Both the position numbers and the translations under genes were made by a program. Shown here piece after piece: positions 35,784-44,442 of a stretch of DNA of 64,000 nt. The stretch comes from Rhodosalinus sp041365695 (GTDB taxonomy: Bacteria; Pseudomonadota; Alphaproteobacteria; Rhodobacterales; Rhodobacteraceae). Every line of letters begins with the position of its first letter. The first letter of the stretch is position 1. The notes beneath the pieces were generated by a model. It was given only the letters and a program-made list of their open reading frames with translations. It was not told the DNA's origin and made no database searches. The stretch covers positions 248,001-312,000 of the forward strand of contig NZ_JBGFSJ010000005.1 of NCBI RefSeq assembly GCF_041365695.1, given 5' to 3'.

Positions 35784-37006
35784 GCCGGTCGCGACAGAAG
35801 CGGCCGCGCCCGCGTCACGCCCATCGCCATCAGCGCGCTCGCGAAGACGAAATATACGGCGACCGCAAGGTACTGCGCTTCAAGCCCGACGCCGAGACCG
35901 ATCAGCGCGCCCGTGACCCCCGGACCGATCGCGGTGCCCAACACCATGACCGCGGCGGCCATCGCCTTGATCGCACCAAGATGGCGCGTGCCGTAGAATT
36001 CGGCCCAGAAGGCGTTGGGAAGCGTCACGTTGGCGCCTGTCGTGACCCCGAGCAAAAAGATCCCGAAGAGTGCGGCCGAAGGCGTGGTTGCCGTGGCGAA
36101 GATGACGAAGGCGCCCACCATCGGAAGCTGGAACCAGGGCATGAGGCGGCCGGTCCCCACCCGATCGAGCGCCCAGCCCGACACGAGCATCGAGGTGACG
36201 CCCGTGACCGTGTAGACGGGAAAGAGCGCCACGAGGCTGAGATGGGTCCAGCCCTTGATCTCGGCGAAGTGCACCTGCTGGAAGAAGAAGGCGGTGTTGA
36301 ACGCGGCTGGTCCGAGAAGCGCAGGGACCATCAACCAGAAAAGCCAATGGCGAAGCCCTTCTCGGCGCGTCCAGTGACGGTCCAACATGCCCAAGGTCGC
36401 GCCGCCCTCGGCTGCGAAGGACTGCGGCGTGCGCTCCCGGACGAGAAGGATGCGCAGAAGCGGGATACCGGCCAGCGCCATGACGGCGGCGAGCACCCAC
36501 AGGACGCGCCAGTCCAGCACAGTGAGAAGCGCGACGAAGGTGATGGGCAGCAACGCCTCGCCGATGGCGGTGCCCAGGGTGGCGATGGAAAGCGCGCGCC
36601 CCCGCGCGGCGATGAACCAGCGAGACATCGCCACCATCGCGATATGGCTTGTCATGCCCTGGCCGGTGAAGCGGAGTGCCAGGATGACCAGGGGAAGCGC
36701 CCAGGCTCCCGGAACGGCGGCCATGGTCAGGCAGGCGATGGCCAGAAGACCCAGAATGGCCGTGCCGAGCGTCCGGGCCCGAAACCGGTCGGTAAGGGCG
36801 CCCGCCCACAGCATGGCAAGCGCGGAAGCCCCGGTGCCCAGCGTGTAGATCGCACCCCACGCCGCATGGCCGAGATCGAAGGCGGCGCGGATCTCGCCCG
36901 CGAAGACGGATATGAAATACGTCTGTCCGAAGCTCGACAGGAACGCCAGCAACGCCCCGGCCGAGAGCCAGCGCGCATTGAGCCTCAGGAAATCGCGGTT
37001 GTCCAT
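35780..37006 (-). CDS. MFS transporter
   Basis: 408 residues with about twelve membrane helices and the loop after helix 2 carrying WAGALTDRFRARTLG, the MFS A-motif variant. Substrate unknown. Start ATG at 37006 (MDNRDFLRLNARWLSAG) with AGGAAG upstream; the longer frame from 37195 adds 63 Arg-rich non-membrane residues and is rejected. No regulator or pathway gene is adjacent. Confidence 0.88.
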   Translation of the reverse strand: MDNRDFLRLNARWLSAGALLAFLSSFGQTYFISVFAGEIRAAFDLGHAAWGAIYTLGTGASALAMLWAGALTDRFRARTLGTAILGLLAIACLTMAAVPGAWALPLVILALRFTGQGMTSHIAMVAMSRWFIAARGRALSIATLGTAIGEALLPITFVALLTVLDWRVLWVLAAVMALAGIPLLRILLVRERTPQSFAAEGGATLGMLDRHWTRREGLRHWLFWLMVPALLGPAAFNTAFFFQQVHFAEIKGWTHLSLVALFPVYTVTGVTSMLVSGWALDRVGTGRLMPWFQLPMVGAFVIFATATTPSAALFGIFLLGVTTGANVTLPNAFWAEFYGTRHLGAIKAMAAAVMVLGTAIGPGVTGALIGLGVGLEAQYLAVAVYFVFASALMAMGVTRARPLLSRPA

Positions 37007-37234
37007 TCCGGCTTCCTGCGCGCTCGGCACGCCGGGCGCAAGCGCCGCGCATTCTCCACATGCCGAGCCCCTCGTGCCGCTGCCGGTCAGCCGCAAGCGC
37101 GGCCTTGCGTGAAACGTCCGCCTTGAAGTTCCCCGGCGCGGCTTGGGCTTGGTGCGTGCGCCGCACGCGCCGGGGCGACAGCTCTGCCCGCACATCCTCG
37201 GGGGTCAGGTTCTATGCAACTTGCAAGCGCCGTG

Positions 37235-37261
37235 TTGACATGTCTGGCAGAGGGCTAAACT
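37235..37261 (+). promoter_or_regulatory. Candidate sigma-70-like promoter of the cytochrome c gene
   Basis: TTGACA (37235) and TAAACT (37256) with a 15-base spacer, about 30 bases before the cytochrome c start. Spacing is short, so this is tentative. The remaining 37007-37234 holds no recognisable gene. Confidence 0.35.
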
Positions 37262-37292
37262 GTCTCATCGGGACAAAACCATGGAGACAGCA

Positions 37293-37718
37293 ATGACAGC
37301 CAGAACGATGACTGCGCTTCTCGCAGCCTGCCTCGCCACGCCGGTGGTCGCGCAGGAGTTCAGCGGCGACCCTGAAGCCGGGGAAAGCCTGTTCAACCGC
37401 TGCAAGGCCTGCCACATGATCGTGGACGATTCCGGCGAGCAGATCGTGCGGGGCGGGCCCGTCGGGCCGAACCTCTACGGTGTAATGGGGGGCCCCGCCG
37501 CCGAAGTAGAGGATTTCCGCTACGGCGACGGCATCCAGAAGGCCGCCGAGATGGGCCTCGAGTGGACCGAGGAAAACTTCGTGGCCTACGTCCAGGATCC
37601 GCAGGGTTTCCTGCGCGATTACACCGACGACAGCGGCGTGCGTTCCAAGATGGCGTTCCGTCTGAACACCGGGATGGAAGACGTCTACGCCTATCTCGTG
37701 AGCGTCAGCAGCGAGTAA
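37293..37718 (+). CDS. Class I cytochrome c (c2/c550 type), periplasmic
   Basis: 141 residues. Signal peptide MTARTMTALLAACLATPVVA with cleavage before QEF. Heme motif CKACH, then the distal Met region (KMAFRL, serving as axial ligand). It would carry electrons between the bc1 complex and oxidase or a reaction centre. The ATG at 37293 has GGAGA 6 bases upstream; an ATG at 37281 is the alternative. Followed by a strong hairpin. Confidence 0.9.
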   Translation: MTARTMTALLAACLATPVVAQEFSGDPEAGESLFNRCKACHMIVDDSGEQIVRGGPVGPNLYGVMGGPAAEVEDFRYGDGIQKAAEMGLEWTEENFVAYVQDPQGFLRDYTDDSGVRSKMAFRLNTGMEDVYAYLVSVSSE

Positions 37719-37739
37719 TCGACGCCTTCGGTTTGTTGC

Positions 37740-37763
37740 GAAGGGCGCCCTCGGGCGCCCTTC
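37740..37763 (+). terminator. Terminator after cytochrome c gene
   Basis: GAAGGGCGCCC, TC, GGGCGCCCTTC: an 11-bp inverted repeat 21 bases after the stop, followed by CCGTTT. The stem is long and GC-rich; the U-run is short. Confidence 0.65.
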
Positions 37764-37776
37764 CCGTTTCCCGGCC

Positions 37777-37951
37777 TCACGCGCGTTTCCAGCTGAATTG
37801 GCCAGCCCCTCCGCTGCGCCGGCGACGCCGAGCGCGGTTCCGATCAGCGAGAAGATCGTGGTGACGCGCGTCACGGGCGATTCCGTCGCGAGAACCGTAT
37901 CTCCGGGATTGACCCGGAACCCGCGCGCGGCAAAGAGGCCGTCCGCGCTCG
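37777..37951 (-). other. Displaced 3' end of the polysaccharide-export gene
   Basis: Just after the stop of the export gene, the same strand in the -1 frame reads LTSADGLFAARGFRVNPGD, then TESPVTRVTTIFSLIGTALG. This looks like the missing C-terminal block of the family. No stop follows in that frame until 37212; a further -1 shift would end at 37777 (...FSWKRA). So the 3' end looks shifted by one or two single-base losses, or the sequence contains errors here. Confidence 0.6.
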
Positions 37952-38911
37952 TCAGTCGAAGCTGAAAACGACCTGCTCGTGGGTCGGCCCCGCATGGGCG
38001 GGTGTAACCTGCCAGCGCTCGTAATCGCGCAGGATAAGGACGCCCTTGGGGTCGGCACGCGCGTCGGAAATCCCGCCCATCAGGGTCACCGCCTCGAGGG
38101 CGCTCACCTCGTCCTTGGGGAAATAGATGATGTTCTCGGTGCCCGCGGCGCCGAGCGCGGTAAAGCTGCGCCGGTCTTCTTCCACGACGACCTTGTCGCC
38201 GCCGCGCAGGGTCGCGTTCCGGCTCGCCTCGGCGAAGAGCTGGTCGGCGCGGATTTCGTAGGTGTTGCCGCCCCGGATGAGGCGCACGAGAGGATTGCGC
38301 AGATCGGAACTTATGCCGCCGCCCTCTGCGATCGCGCTGAGGATGGTGTAATCGCGGCCCGGAAGTGGGATCCTGCCCGGCGTCGCCACGCCGCTCACCA
38401 GGTCGATGGAGTTGGAAGAGCCCTGCTCCACGGAAAGCTGGACCTGCGCCGAGGGCACGATGCGCTCCATCTCGGTCTGGATGCGTTCACGCGCCTCGTT
38501 CGGGGTAAGTCCGTTGATCACCACATCGTCCACGTAGGGAACGAAGATCGTTCCGTCGGGCGCGACCTCTATCCCGTTCAGATCGATACGCTTTTCGTCG
38601 GCGCCCGTCAGAAGCGACACGTCCTGGCTGTCCCAGATCACGAGGGTGACGCGGTCCCCGGCGCGGATGATCGTGGAGGACGGCGCGCCGGATGCCTGAG
38701 GCCAGTGATAGCCGCCGCGCCACCCCGTTGTCGGCCAACGGTTGAGTGCCTCGGCATTGGCGCGGCTGACCGCCACGACCTGAAAGCTGGGGCTCCCGGA
38801 AACGCGTTCGCGGGTGACCTCGGATTGCAGCGCGGCACCGCGGGGAGGGCTGCACGCCGAGAGCCCGAAAGATACCAGGATTGCGATGGAAATGCGCGGG
38901 AACGATTTCAC
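37952..38911 (-). CDS. Polysaccharide export lipoprotein (Wza-like), 3' end apparently frameshifted
   Basis: 319 residues as read. GTG start at 38911 with GAGGAG upstream; signal peptide and lipobox LVSFGLSAC (C20) place it in the outer membrane. Poly_export domain from about residue 75 (IIRAGDRVTLVIWDSQD, DGTIFVPYVDDVVINGLTPNEAR) and a SLBB repeat near the end. It would be the secretion channel for an exopolysaccharide. The frame stops at EQVVFSFD, where the family normally continues; the continuation is visible in the -1 frame. Divergent from the sugar transferase. Could be a recent pseudogene. Confidence 0.82.
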   Translation of the reverse strand: MKSFPRISIAILVSFGLSACSPPRGAALQSEVTRERVSGSPSFQVVAVSRANAEALNRWPTTGWRGGYHWPQASGAPSSTIIRAGDRVTLVIWDSQDVSLLTGADEKRIDLNGIEVAPDGTIFVPYVDDVVINGLTPNEARERIQTEMERIVPSAQVQLSVEQGSSNSIDLVSGVATPGRIPLPGRDYTILSAIAEGGGISSDLRNPLVRLIRGGNTYEIRADQLFAEASRNATLRGGDKVVVEEDRRSFTALGAAGTENIIYFPKDEVSALEAVTLMGGISDARADPKGVLILRDYERWQVTPAHAGPTHEQVVFSFD

Positions 38912-38950
38912 ACGCTGATCTCCTCGCTGCTGCCCAGCTGATCGGCTTCG

Positions 38951-38965
38951 TTAATCTGATCTTTA
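38951..38965. promoter_or_regulatory. CtrA-like box in exopolysaccharide divergent promoter
   Basis: TTAA-N7-TTTA, one mismatch from the alphaproteobacterial CtrA consensus TTAA-N7-TTAA. It lies 25 bp before the sugar transferase and 39 bp before the export gene. Confidence 0.4.
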
Positions 38966-38990
38966 CCAGAGCTCGGTTACGGCGGTCGGC

Positions 38991-39788
38991 ATGACCGATG
39001 CCAATGCCCACGGAATGGTGAAAGCGAGTATTGTTGCGCGACCGCCACTCCGATGGCGCTACCGGGGATACCCGCTCAAACGCACGCTTGACGTGCTGGG
39101 CTCGCTCACACTTGGCGTGTTTCTCGCGCCGCTCATTCTGACCGTCGCCGCGCTGATCTGGCGGCAAGATGGCGGGCCCATTTTTTACAGATCAGAGCGG
39201 ATGCGGGCCCCGGAACGGCCGTTCATCCTCTGGAAGTTCCGCACCATGCGGCCGGCCCCGGACGACAGCGGTGTTTCCGGTGGCGACAAGGCCGGTCGGA
39301 TCACGCGCACGGGCAGGATGCTTCGGCGCATGAGGCTCGACGAACTGCCGCAGCTGTGGAACGTGTTCCGGGGCGACATGAGTTTCGTGGGTCCACGCCC
39401 CCCGCTTCGCCGATATGTGGAGGATTTCCCAGAGCTTTACGCAGAGGTGCTTCGGGTGAAGCCGGGGATCACCGGTCTGGCGACCCTGGTCTTTTTCCCG
39501 ACCGAGGAGCGGCTGTTGCGGGCCTGCGAGAGCCCGACGGAAACCGATTCCGTCTATGCGCGGCGCTGCGTTCCCAGAAAGGCGCGGCTGGATCGCGTTT
39601 ACGCGAGCCACCAAAACATTTGGTTCGATTTCTGGTTAATGGTCACCACGGTCCGTCGGTCACTGCCGCTCAGTCCCGGGCGGCTCCGACCGCGTGGAAA
39701 ACGAGGGCCCGGACGCTCGAAGTCGGCGCGTGCCCGTCAGGACGCGCTTTTCAAGGAATCTAATCAGGTAGTCTTCAGACAATTTTAA
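38991..39788 (+). CDS. Undecaprenyl-phosphate sugar transferase (initiating glycosyltransferase)
   Basis: 265 residues. A membrane-anchored bacterial sugar transferase (PglC/WbaP fold): hydrophobic segment after KRTLDVLGSL, PIFYRSERM..., ILWKFRTM and the catalytic region RLDELPQLWNVFRGDMSFVGPRPP. It loads the first sugar phosphate on undecaprenyl phosphate for polysaccharide assembly. An unusual basic tail (about 40 residues from RRSLPLSPG) follows. Next to the export lipoprotein and a nucleotide-sugar enzyme, but with no other glycosyltransferases or Wzc nearby. Confidence 0.88.
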   Translation: MTDANAHGMVKASIVARPPLRWRYRGYPLKRTLDVLGSLTLGVFLAPLILTVAALIWRQDGGPIFYRSERMRAPERPFILWKFRTMRPAPDDSGVSGGDKAGRITRTGRMLRRMRLDELPQLWNVFRGDMSFVGPRPPLRRYVEDFPELYAEVLRVKPGITGLATLVFFPTEERLLRACESPTETDSVYARRCVPRKARLDRVYASHQNIWFDFWLMVTTVRRSLPLSPGRLRPRGKRGPGRSKSARARQDALFKESNQVVFRQF

Positions 39789-39895
39789 CGTGTTTTCTGT
39801 TCGATCCTAAAGACTTGGAAACGCGGATCGAGAAGGGCCGGACTTTGCAAACCGTGCAACGCGAACACGTCGAGCGAAAGCTAGTGCTCTACCTG

Positions 39896-41806
39896 ATGGT
39901 CTCTTCGCTGAGTCGATCGCAAAAAGGGCTGATTCTTCTCGCGCTCGATGCCTCATCTATTGTCGCTGCCTACTTTCTAGCTCTTGCTCTGGCGCACTCC
40001 GGGTTGCCGGAGGCGGCCCGGCCCCCGGCCGCATTGCCGGTGCTGGCGGTGATGGTCGCCCTTGGCGTCGCGCTGTCGCTGCATCTGGGTCTGCACAGGG
40101 TGAAGCTCAACGCCTACGAGTTGCAGCGCGTCCTCGGTACGGCGGGCGTCGGCGCCGCGATGGGCATGACGGGCGTCGCGGTCAACGTGGTTTCCGGCGG
40201 GACGATGCCGGCATCGGTCTTCGTGATATTCACGATGACGTTCGTGATCCTTTCAGGGTCGACGCGGCTGCTGTTGCGAGAGATGACGCTCTGGATCTAC
40301 CGGACGGGGCAGTTGCGCAAGCGCGTGCTGATCTACGGCGCTGGCAAGACGGGCCAGCAGCTGGCCGCGGCGCTCGCCATGGACGACGCGCTGCTGCCGG
40401 TGGCGTTCCTCGACGACAATCCGACGCTGCAATCTCTGACCATCGCCGACCTGAAGGTGCATTCGCCGATCCGCCTCCCCGAACTCGTGCGGGAGCGTCG
40501 GATCGACAGCGTGATCATCGCCATGCCCTCCGCTTCTCCGGCAACGCGGGCGCGCATCACGCGCCTGGTACGACGGCTTGGCTGCGAGGTGCATACGCTG
40601 CCATCCTTCGCGCAGCTCGTCCTCGGCCGTCCCGGAGGATCGAAGCTGACCGAGGCACAGCTTTACGGCCTTCTCGGCCGCGGCGGGATGGAGCCCAAGG
40701 TTCCCGGAATGGCGGAGGCCTACCGGGACCGCAGCATCCTCGTCACAGGCGCCGGCGGATCGATCGGGTCCGAGCTCTGCCGCCAGATCCTCTCCTACCG
40801 TCCACGTCGCCTCGTTCTTCTCGATCACGCCGAGCTGCCGCTCTTCAACCTGGAGCGCGAGCTTTCGGAGTTGGACACGGACACCGAGATCTTGGCGGTA
40901 CTCGGATCGGTGTGCGTACGCGCGCTGGTGGAGCGCGTGCTGTGCGAGACGGAAACCGATGTCGTGCTGCATGCCGCGGCCTACAAGCATCTTGGCATGG
41001 TGGAAGAGAACGCGGTCGAAGGACTGCGCACGAATGTGCTGGGGACGAAGGTCGTCGCGGATGCCGCCCGCGACGCCGGGGTGGGCCGGTTCATACTGAT
41101 CTCTTCGGACAAGGCCGTCCGGCCTGCCTCGGTGCTCGGCGCGTCCAAGCGTCTGGCCGAGATGATCGTGCAGGATCTCGCCACGCGCTCCACGACGACG
41201 CGGTTCTCCATGGTCCGCTTCGGCAATGTCATCGGCTCTTCCGGGTCGGTCATCCCGCTCTTCGAGGAGCAGATCGCCCGTGGAGGACCGGTGACGGTGA
41301 CCCACCGCGACGTCACCCGCTACTTCATGACGGTGTCCGAGGCGGTGCACCTTGTCTTGCTGGCCGGCGCGCTCTCGCGTGGTGGCGATCTCTTCGCGCT
41401 CGACATGGGCGCACCGGTCTCCATCCTGCAGGTCGCGCGCCAGATGATAGAGGGCGCAGGCTACACCTTGCGCGATGCAGAGACCCCGCATGGCGACGTC
41501 GAGATAAGGTTCACCGGCCTGCGTCCCGGTGAAAAGATGCACGAAGAGTTGCTGACCGGGTCCGAGATGCTGACAACGCCGCATCCGAAGATATTGCGCA
41601 CCCAGGAAGGCCACGTCTCCGAACTCGAGATGGCGAACGCGCTTCGTGACATCCGCGCCTCGGTAGAGGCGCAGGATGCAAAAGCAGCGCATGACGCCGC
41701 CATGCGCTGGGTGGGTGATCGCGGAGTACCGCCGCGCGGCACGGGGACGGCCGGGCTCGCCTCCTCTCTCGGGCCGTCAGCGTTGCCCGTGTCGCCTCAC
41801 CGTTGA
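39896..41806 (+). CDS. FlaA1/CapD/WbpM-type UDP-sugar 4,6-dehydratase/epimerase
   Basis: 636 residues from the ATG at 39896; TTG at 39815 would add 27 residues. Four or five N-terminal membrane helices, a first Rossmann motif (IYGAGKTGQQL, ~147-155), then the catalytic NAD domain with VTGAGGSIGSEL (~285) and SSDKAVRPASVLGASKR, where the family Tyr is replaced by the SDK form, as in WbpM. Likely makes a deoxyamino sugar precursor (for example from UDP-GlcNAc) for the polysaccharide or lipid carrier system. Last gene of the exopolysaccharide group. Confidence 0.88.
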   Translation: MVSSLSRSQKGLILLALDASSIVAAYFLALALAHSGLPEAARPPAALPVLAVMVALGVALSLHLGLHRVKLNAYELQRVLGTAGVGAAMGMTGVAVNVVSGGTMPASVFVIFTMTFVILSGSTRLLLREMTLWIYRTGQLRKRVLIYGAGKTGQQLAAALAMDDALLPVAFLDDNPTLQSLTIADLKVHSPIRLPELVRERRIDSVIIAMPSASPATRARITRLVRRLGCEVHTLPSFAQLVLGRPGGSKLTEAQLYGLLGRGGMEPKVPGMAEAYRDRSILVTGAGGSIGSELCRQILSYRPRRLVLLDHAELPLFNLERELSELDTDTEILAVLGSVCVRALVERVLCETETDVVLHAAAYKHLGMVEENAVEGLRTNVLGTKVVADAARDAGVGRFILISSDKAVRPASVLGASKRLAEMIVQDLATRSTTTRFSMVRFGNVIGSSGSVIPLFEEQIARGGPVTVTHRDVTRYFMTVSEAVHLVLLAGALSRGGDLFALDMGAPVSILQVARQMIEGAGYTLRDAETPHGDVEIRFTGLRPGEKMHEELLTGSEMLTTPHPKILRTQEGHVSELEMANALRDIRASVEAQDAKAAHDAAMRWVGDRGVPPRGTGTAGLASSLGPSALPVSPHR

Positions 41807-42154
41807 GCGTGGCAAGCCGGCGGGCGCCTCGAGGCCGCCTGGCGGTGTCGACCACGACACGGTCAATCCCGGTTTTCGGCGGATAGTGCGCGCGCGCCAT
41901 CAAGATATATGAAAAACTGCATGAGTTCGGCGCGTGACATGTCGCGCATGCGAGTCACCCGATACGTACCCATTGCTCGAGCCCGAGAGTTGCAGGCGAA
42001 CCCTAGGCCATCAGGCTCCGCCATGCCGTGCGCCCGAGCGCCGGAACATGTCAGGAGGACCTTGCCCGGCAAGACTGTCGCGAATTGCGCTTGTTAAGAA
42101 ATGCGCAATCCGGCGCGTGCTACCGCGTTCCCCGGGGTGAGAAAGGTGGTGAGC
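41807..42154. other. Intergenic region before motB, no supported gene
   Basis: Separates the nucleotide-sugar enzyme from motB. Contains an inverted repeat GTGTCG-ACCA-CGACAC (41845-41860) and a second one, ATTGCGC...GCGCAAT (42084-42109), with a 12-base loop containing TTAAG. A short minus-strand reading frame here resembles nothing known. The motB promoter must lie here. Confidence 0.6.
42084..42109. repeat. Inverted repeat upstream of motB
   Basis: ATTGCGC (42084-42090) and GCGCAAT (42103-42109), a perfect 7-bp repeat around TTGTTAAGAAAT. Could be an operator or a hairpin in the motB leader; 45 bases before the start codon. Confidence 0.5.
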
Positions 42155-43030
42155 ATGGCGTCCGGCAGCAATGTCGCGCCAGTCATCGTCAAGCGTAAGA
42201 AGGTGGTGCGGTCCGATGGGCATCACGGCGGCGCGTGGAAGGTCGCCTATGCCGATTTCGTGACCGCCATGATGGCCTTCTTCATGCTGATGTGGCTGCT
42301 GAACGCGACGACAGAGAAGCAACGCAAGGGTCTTGCGGACTATTTCGATCCGACCATACCGATCGTGCGGCAATCGGGCGGCGGCAGCGGGCCCCTCGGC
42401 GGCGAGAGCGTTTTCGCGGAAGAGATCGTGCCGCGCATCGGCACGGGCGCGGCGTCGCGCGCACCGACCGAGGAGAACCGCGCCCGGGGCGATCGCGTGC
42501 CGGGAACGGCAGGCCCGAAGGAAAGTGGCGATGCGACAGCCGAGGCAGAGGCGCTCGCGCGTCTGGACGCCGCATTGCGCGGAAACTCCGGCGAAAGCCA
42601 TGCCGACGACCTTCTGCGCCAGCACGTGGTCACCCGAGTGACGGACGAGGGCCTCGTCGTGGAAATCTTCGCGCGGCCGGGCGCCCCGCTTTTCGAAGGG
42701 GATGCGGCGCCGACCCCACTGCTCGAGGCGTTGGCGGGCGTGATCGGACGCCTCTCGGGAATGGTGACGAATCAGGCCGCGGTCGAAGCGCACGTGCGCG
42801 CCAGCCCCATCGTGATGGCCCGGAATCCGGCCTGGGATCTTTCCGCCCGGCGGGCCGCCGCTCTGCGGACTTTGCTGGAGGAGGGGGGACTCGCGCCGGC
42901 GCGTGTCCGCCGGGTCACGGGCCACGCCGATCGCGCACCTGCCTTGCCGGAACAGCCTATGTCGGTGCGCAACGACAGGCTGGAAATCGTTTTCCTGCGC
43001 ACAGGCCGTGTCAGATCCGGCGCTTTTTAG
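42155..43030 (+). CDS. motB: Flagellar motor stator protein MotB
   Basis: 291 residues. A single membrane helix with the proton-binding aspartate (D34 in YADFVTAMMAFFMLMWLL), a flexible linker, then an OmpA-like peptidoglycan-binding domain (residues ~190-285: NPAWDLSARRAAALR, RVRRVTGHADRAP). Couples ion flow to rotation and anchors the stator. Start MASGSNVAPVIVKRKK with GGTG spacing; an upstream ATG at 42101 would add 18 residues. The partner motA is in another block, 11 kb away. Confidence 0.93.
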   Translation: MASGSNVAPVIVKRKKVVRSDGHHGGAWKVAYADFVTAMMAFFMLMWLLNATTEKQRKGLADYFDPTIPIVRQSGGGSGPLGGESVFAEEIVPRIGTGAASRAPTEENRARGDRVPGTAGPKESGDATAEAEALARLDAALRGNSGESHADDLLRQHVVTRVTDEGLVVEIFARPGAPLFEGDAAPTPLLEALAGVIGRLSGMVTNQAAVEAHVRASPIVMARNPAWDLSARRAAALRTLLEEGGLAPARVRRVTGHADRAPALPEQPMSVRNDRLEIVFLRTGRVRSGAF

Positions 43031-43033
43031 CCG

Positions 43034-43048
43034 TTAGCGGCGCCTTAA
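43034..43048. promoter_or_regulatory. CtrA-like box upstream of flgE
   Basis: TTAG-N7-TTAA, one mismatch from TTAA-N7-TTAA. It lies 59 bp before flgE, just after the motB stop. Confidence 0.45.
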
Positions 43049-43107
43049 GGCGTTGGTCCTAGTTTCGGGGCGGGCAACGTCGCCGACGCAACAGAAGGGC
43101 CCCCGAC

Positions 43108-44412
43108 ATGACGATATCCTCGGCACTCAATTCAGGCGTTGCGGCACTGGGCGCGAACGCGAGCCGCCTTGCCGGAATTTCCGACAACATCGCCAACGCC
43201 GGCACCTACGGCTACAAGCGTGTGCAGACCGACTTCCAGTCCATGGTGATCTCGACGACGGGTGGCGGGGGCTACGCCGCAGGCGGTGTTCGCTCGCTCA
43301 GCCAGCGACTCGTGGATCAGAGCGGGGCGCTCGTGAACACCTCGAACCCGACCGATCTGGCCGTGCGGGGGCGCGGCTTCCTGCCCGTGGCCCGCGCCAA
43401 CGAGGTGCAGGTGGGCAACGGGAATCCCCAGATGCTGCTCACGACCACCGGGTCCTTCCGGACCGATGCCGACGGTTACCTCGTCACCCAGGCGGGTCTT
43501 GCGCTCCTGGGCTGGCCGGCCCTGCCCGACGGCACCATGCCGGCCGTTCCGCGCGACACCGCCGACTCGCTGCGCCCCGTGCGTATCGACGCCAATGCCC
43601 TCTCGGGTCAGCCGACCACCCAGATGTCCCTTGGAATCAACCTGCCGGCGACCGCGACCGCAGCGGGCGCGACGGTGACGCCCGAAACGCTTTCGGTGGA
43701 GTATATCGACAATCTTGGCATTTCAGCCAATGTCGACATCACGTTCACCCCGACCGTGCCCGGCGCCGGGTATTCAAACGAGTGGCGCATGGTTCTGCGC
43801 GACTCGGCCTCCGGCGGCGCTGTCGTTGGCGACTATGTCCTCGCCTTCAACGACAGCCGGACCGCAGGTGGAACGCTGGCGGGCGTGACGACTTTCACGG
43901 GTGGCGCTTACGATGCGGCCACGGGATCCGTGATCGTCGATGTCGATGGCGGACCCATAGAGATCAATATCGGCCAGCCCGGAAGCCGGGGCGGACTGAC
44001 CCAGCTCTCCGACAAGTTCGCGCCGCTCTCGATTTCCAAGGATGGCTCGGCGGTGGGCAACATGACAGCGGTGGAGGTGGATGAGAACGGTTTCGTTCTC
44101 GCCGTGTTCGACACCGGGGTGACGCGGCGCATCTTCCAGATACCACTCGTCGACATGCCGAACCCGAACGGCATGACCGGATTGGACCAGCAGACCTTCG
44201 TGCCCTCGCCGAAAAGCGGCCCGTTCTTCTTGTGGGATGCCGGCGACGGCCCCACCGGCAGCGTAGTCGCCTTCGCACAGGAGGAATCCGCGACCGACGT
44301 GGCCGGGGAACTGACCGACATGATCAAGACCCAGCGCGCATATTCCTCGAACGCCAAGGTGATTCAGACCGTCGACGAGATGCTTCAGGAAACCACCAAC
44401 ATCAAGCGCTGA
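43108..44412 (+). CDS. flgE: Flagellar hook protein FlgE
   Basis: 434 residues. N-terminal rod/hook motif (SSALNSGVAALGANASRLAGIS, DNIANAGTYGYKR) and the C-terminal helix ending AYSSNAKVIQTVDEMLQETTNIKR are the D0 coiled-coil parts shared by hook and rod proteins. Builds the flexible hook outside the cell. Preceded by a CtrA-like box; followed by flgK, 30 bp away. Confidence 0.93.
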   Translation: MTISSALNSGVAALGANASRLAGISDNIANAGTYGYKRVQTDFQSMVISTTGGGGYAAGGVRSLSQRLVDQSGALVNTSNPTDLAVRGRGFLPVARANEVQVGNGNPQMLLTTTGSFRTDADGYLVTQAGLALLGWPALPDGTMPAVPRDTADSLRPVRIDANALSGQPTTQMSLGINLPATATAAGATVTPETLSVEYIDNLGISANVDITFTPTVPGAGYSNEWRMVLRDSASGGAVVGDYVLAFNDSRTAGGTLAGVTTFTGGAYDAATGSVIVDVDGGPIEINIGQPGSRGGLTQLSDKFAPLSISKDGSAVGNMTAVEVDENGFVLAVFDTGVTRRIFQIPLVDMPNPNGMTGLDQQTFVPSPKSGPFFLWDAGDGPTGSVVAFAQEESATDVAGELTDMIKTQRAYSSNAKVIQTVDEMLQETTNIKR

Positions 44413-44442
44413 GGCTGAACGCCCGCGCGGAAAGGACTTCGA

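Noticed and set aside
37952..37960. Programmed frameshift in the export gene
   Set aside because: No slippery heptamer; the context (TTC GAC TGA) does not resemble the known +1 prfB or -1 dnaX signals.
41863..42072. 69-aa minus-strand frame between the nucleotide-sugar enzyme and motB
   Set aside because: No ribosome site, no likeness and no conserved neighbour; treated as chance.
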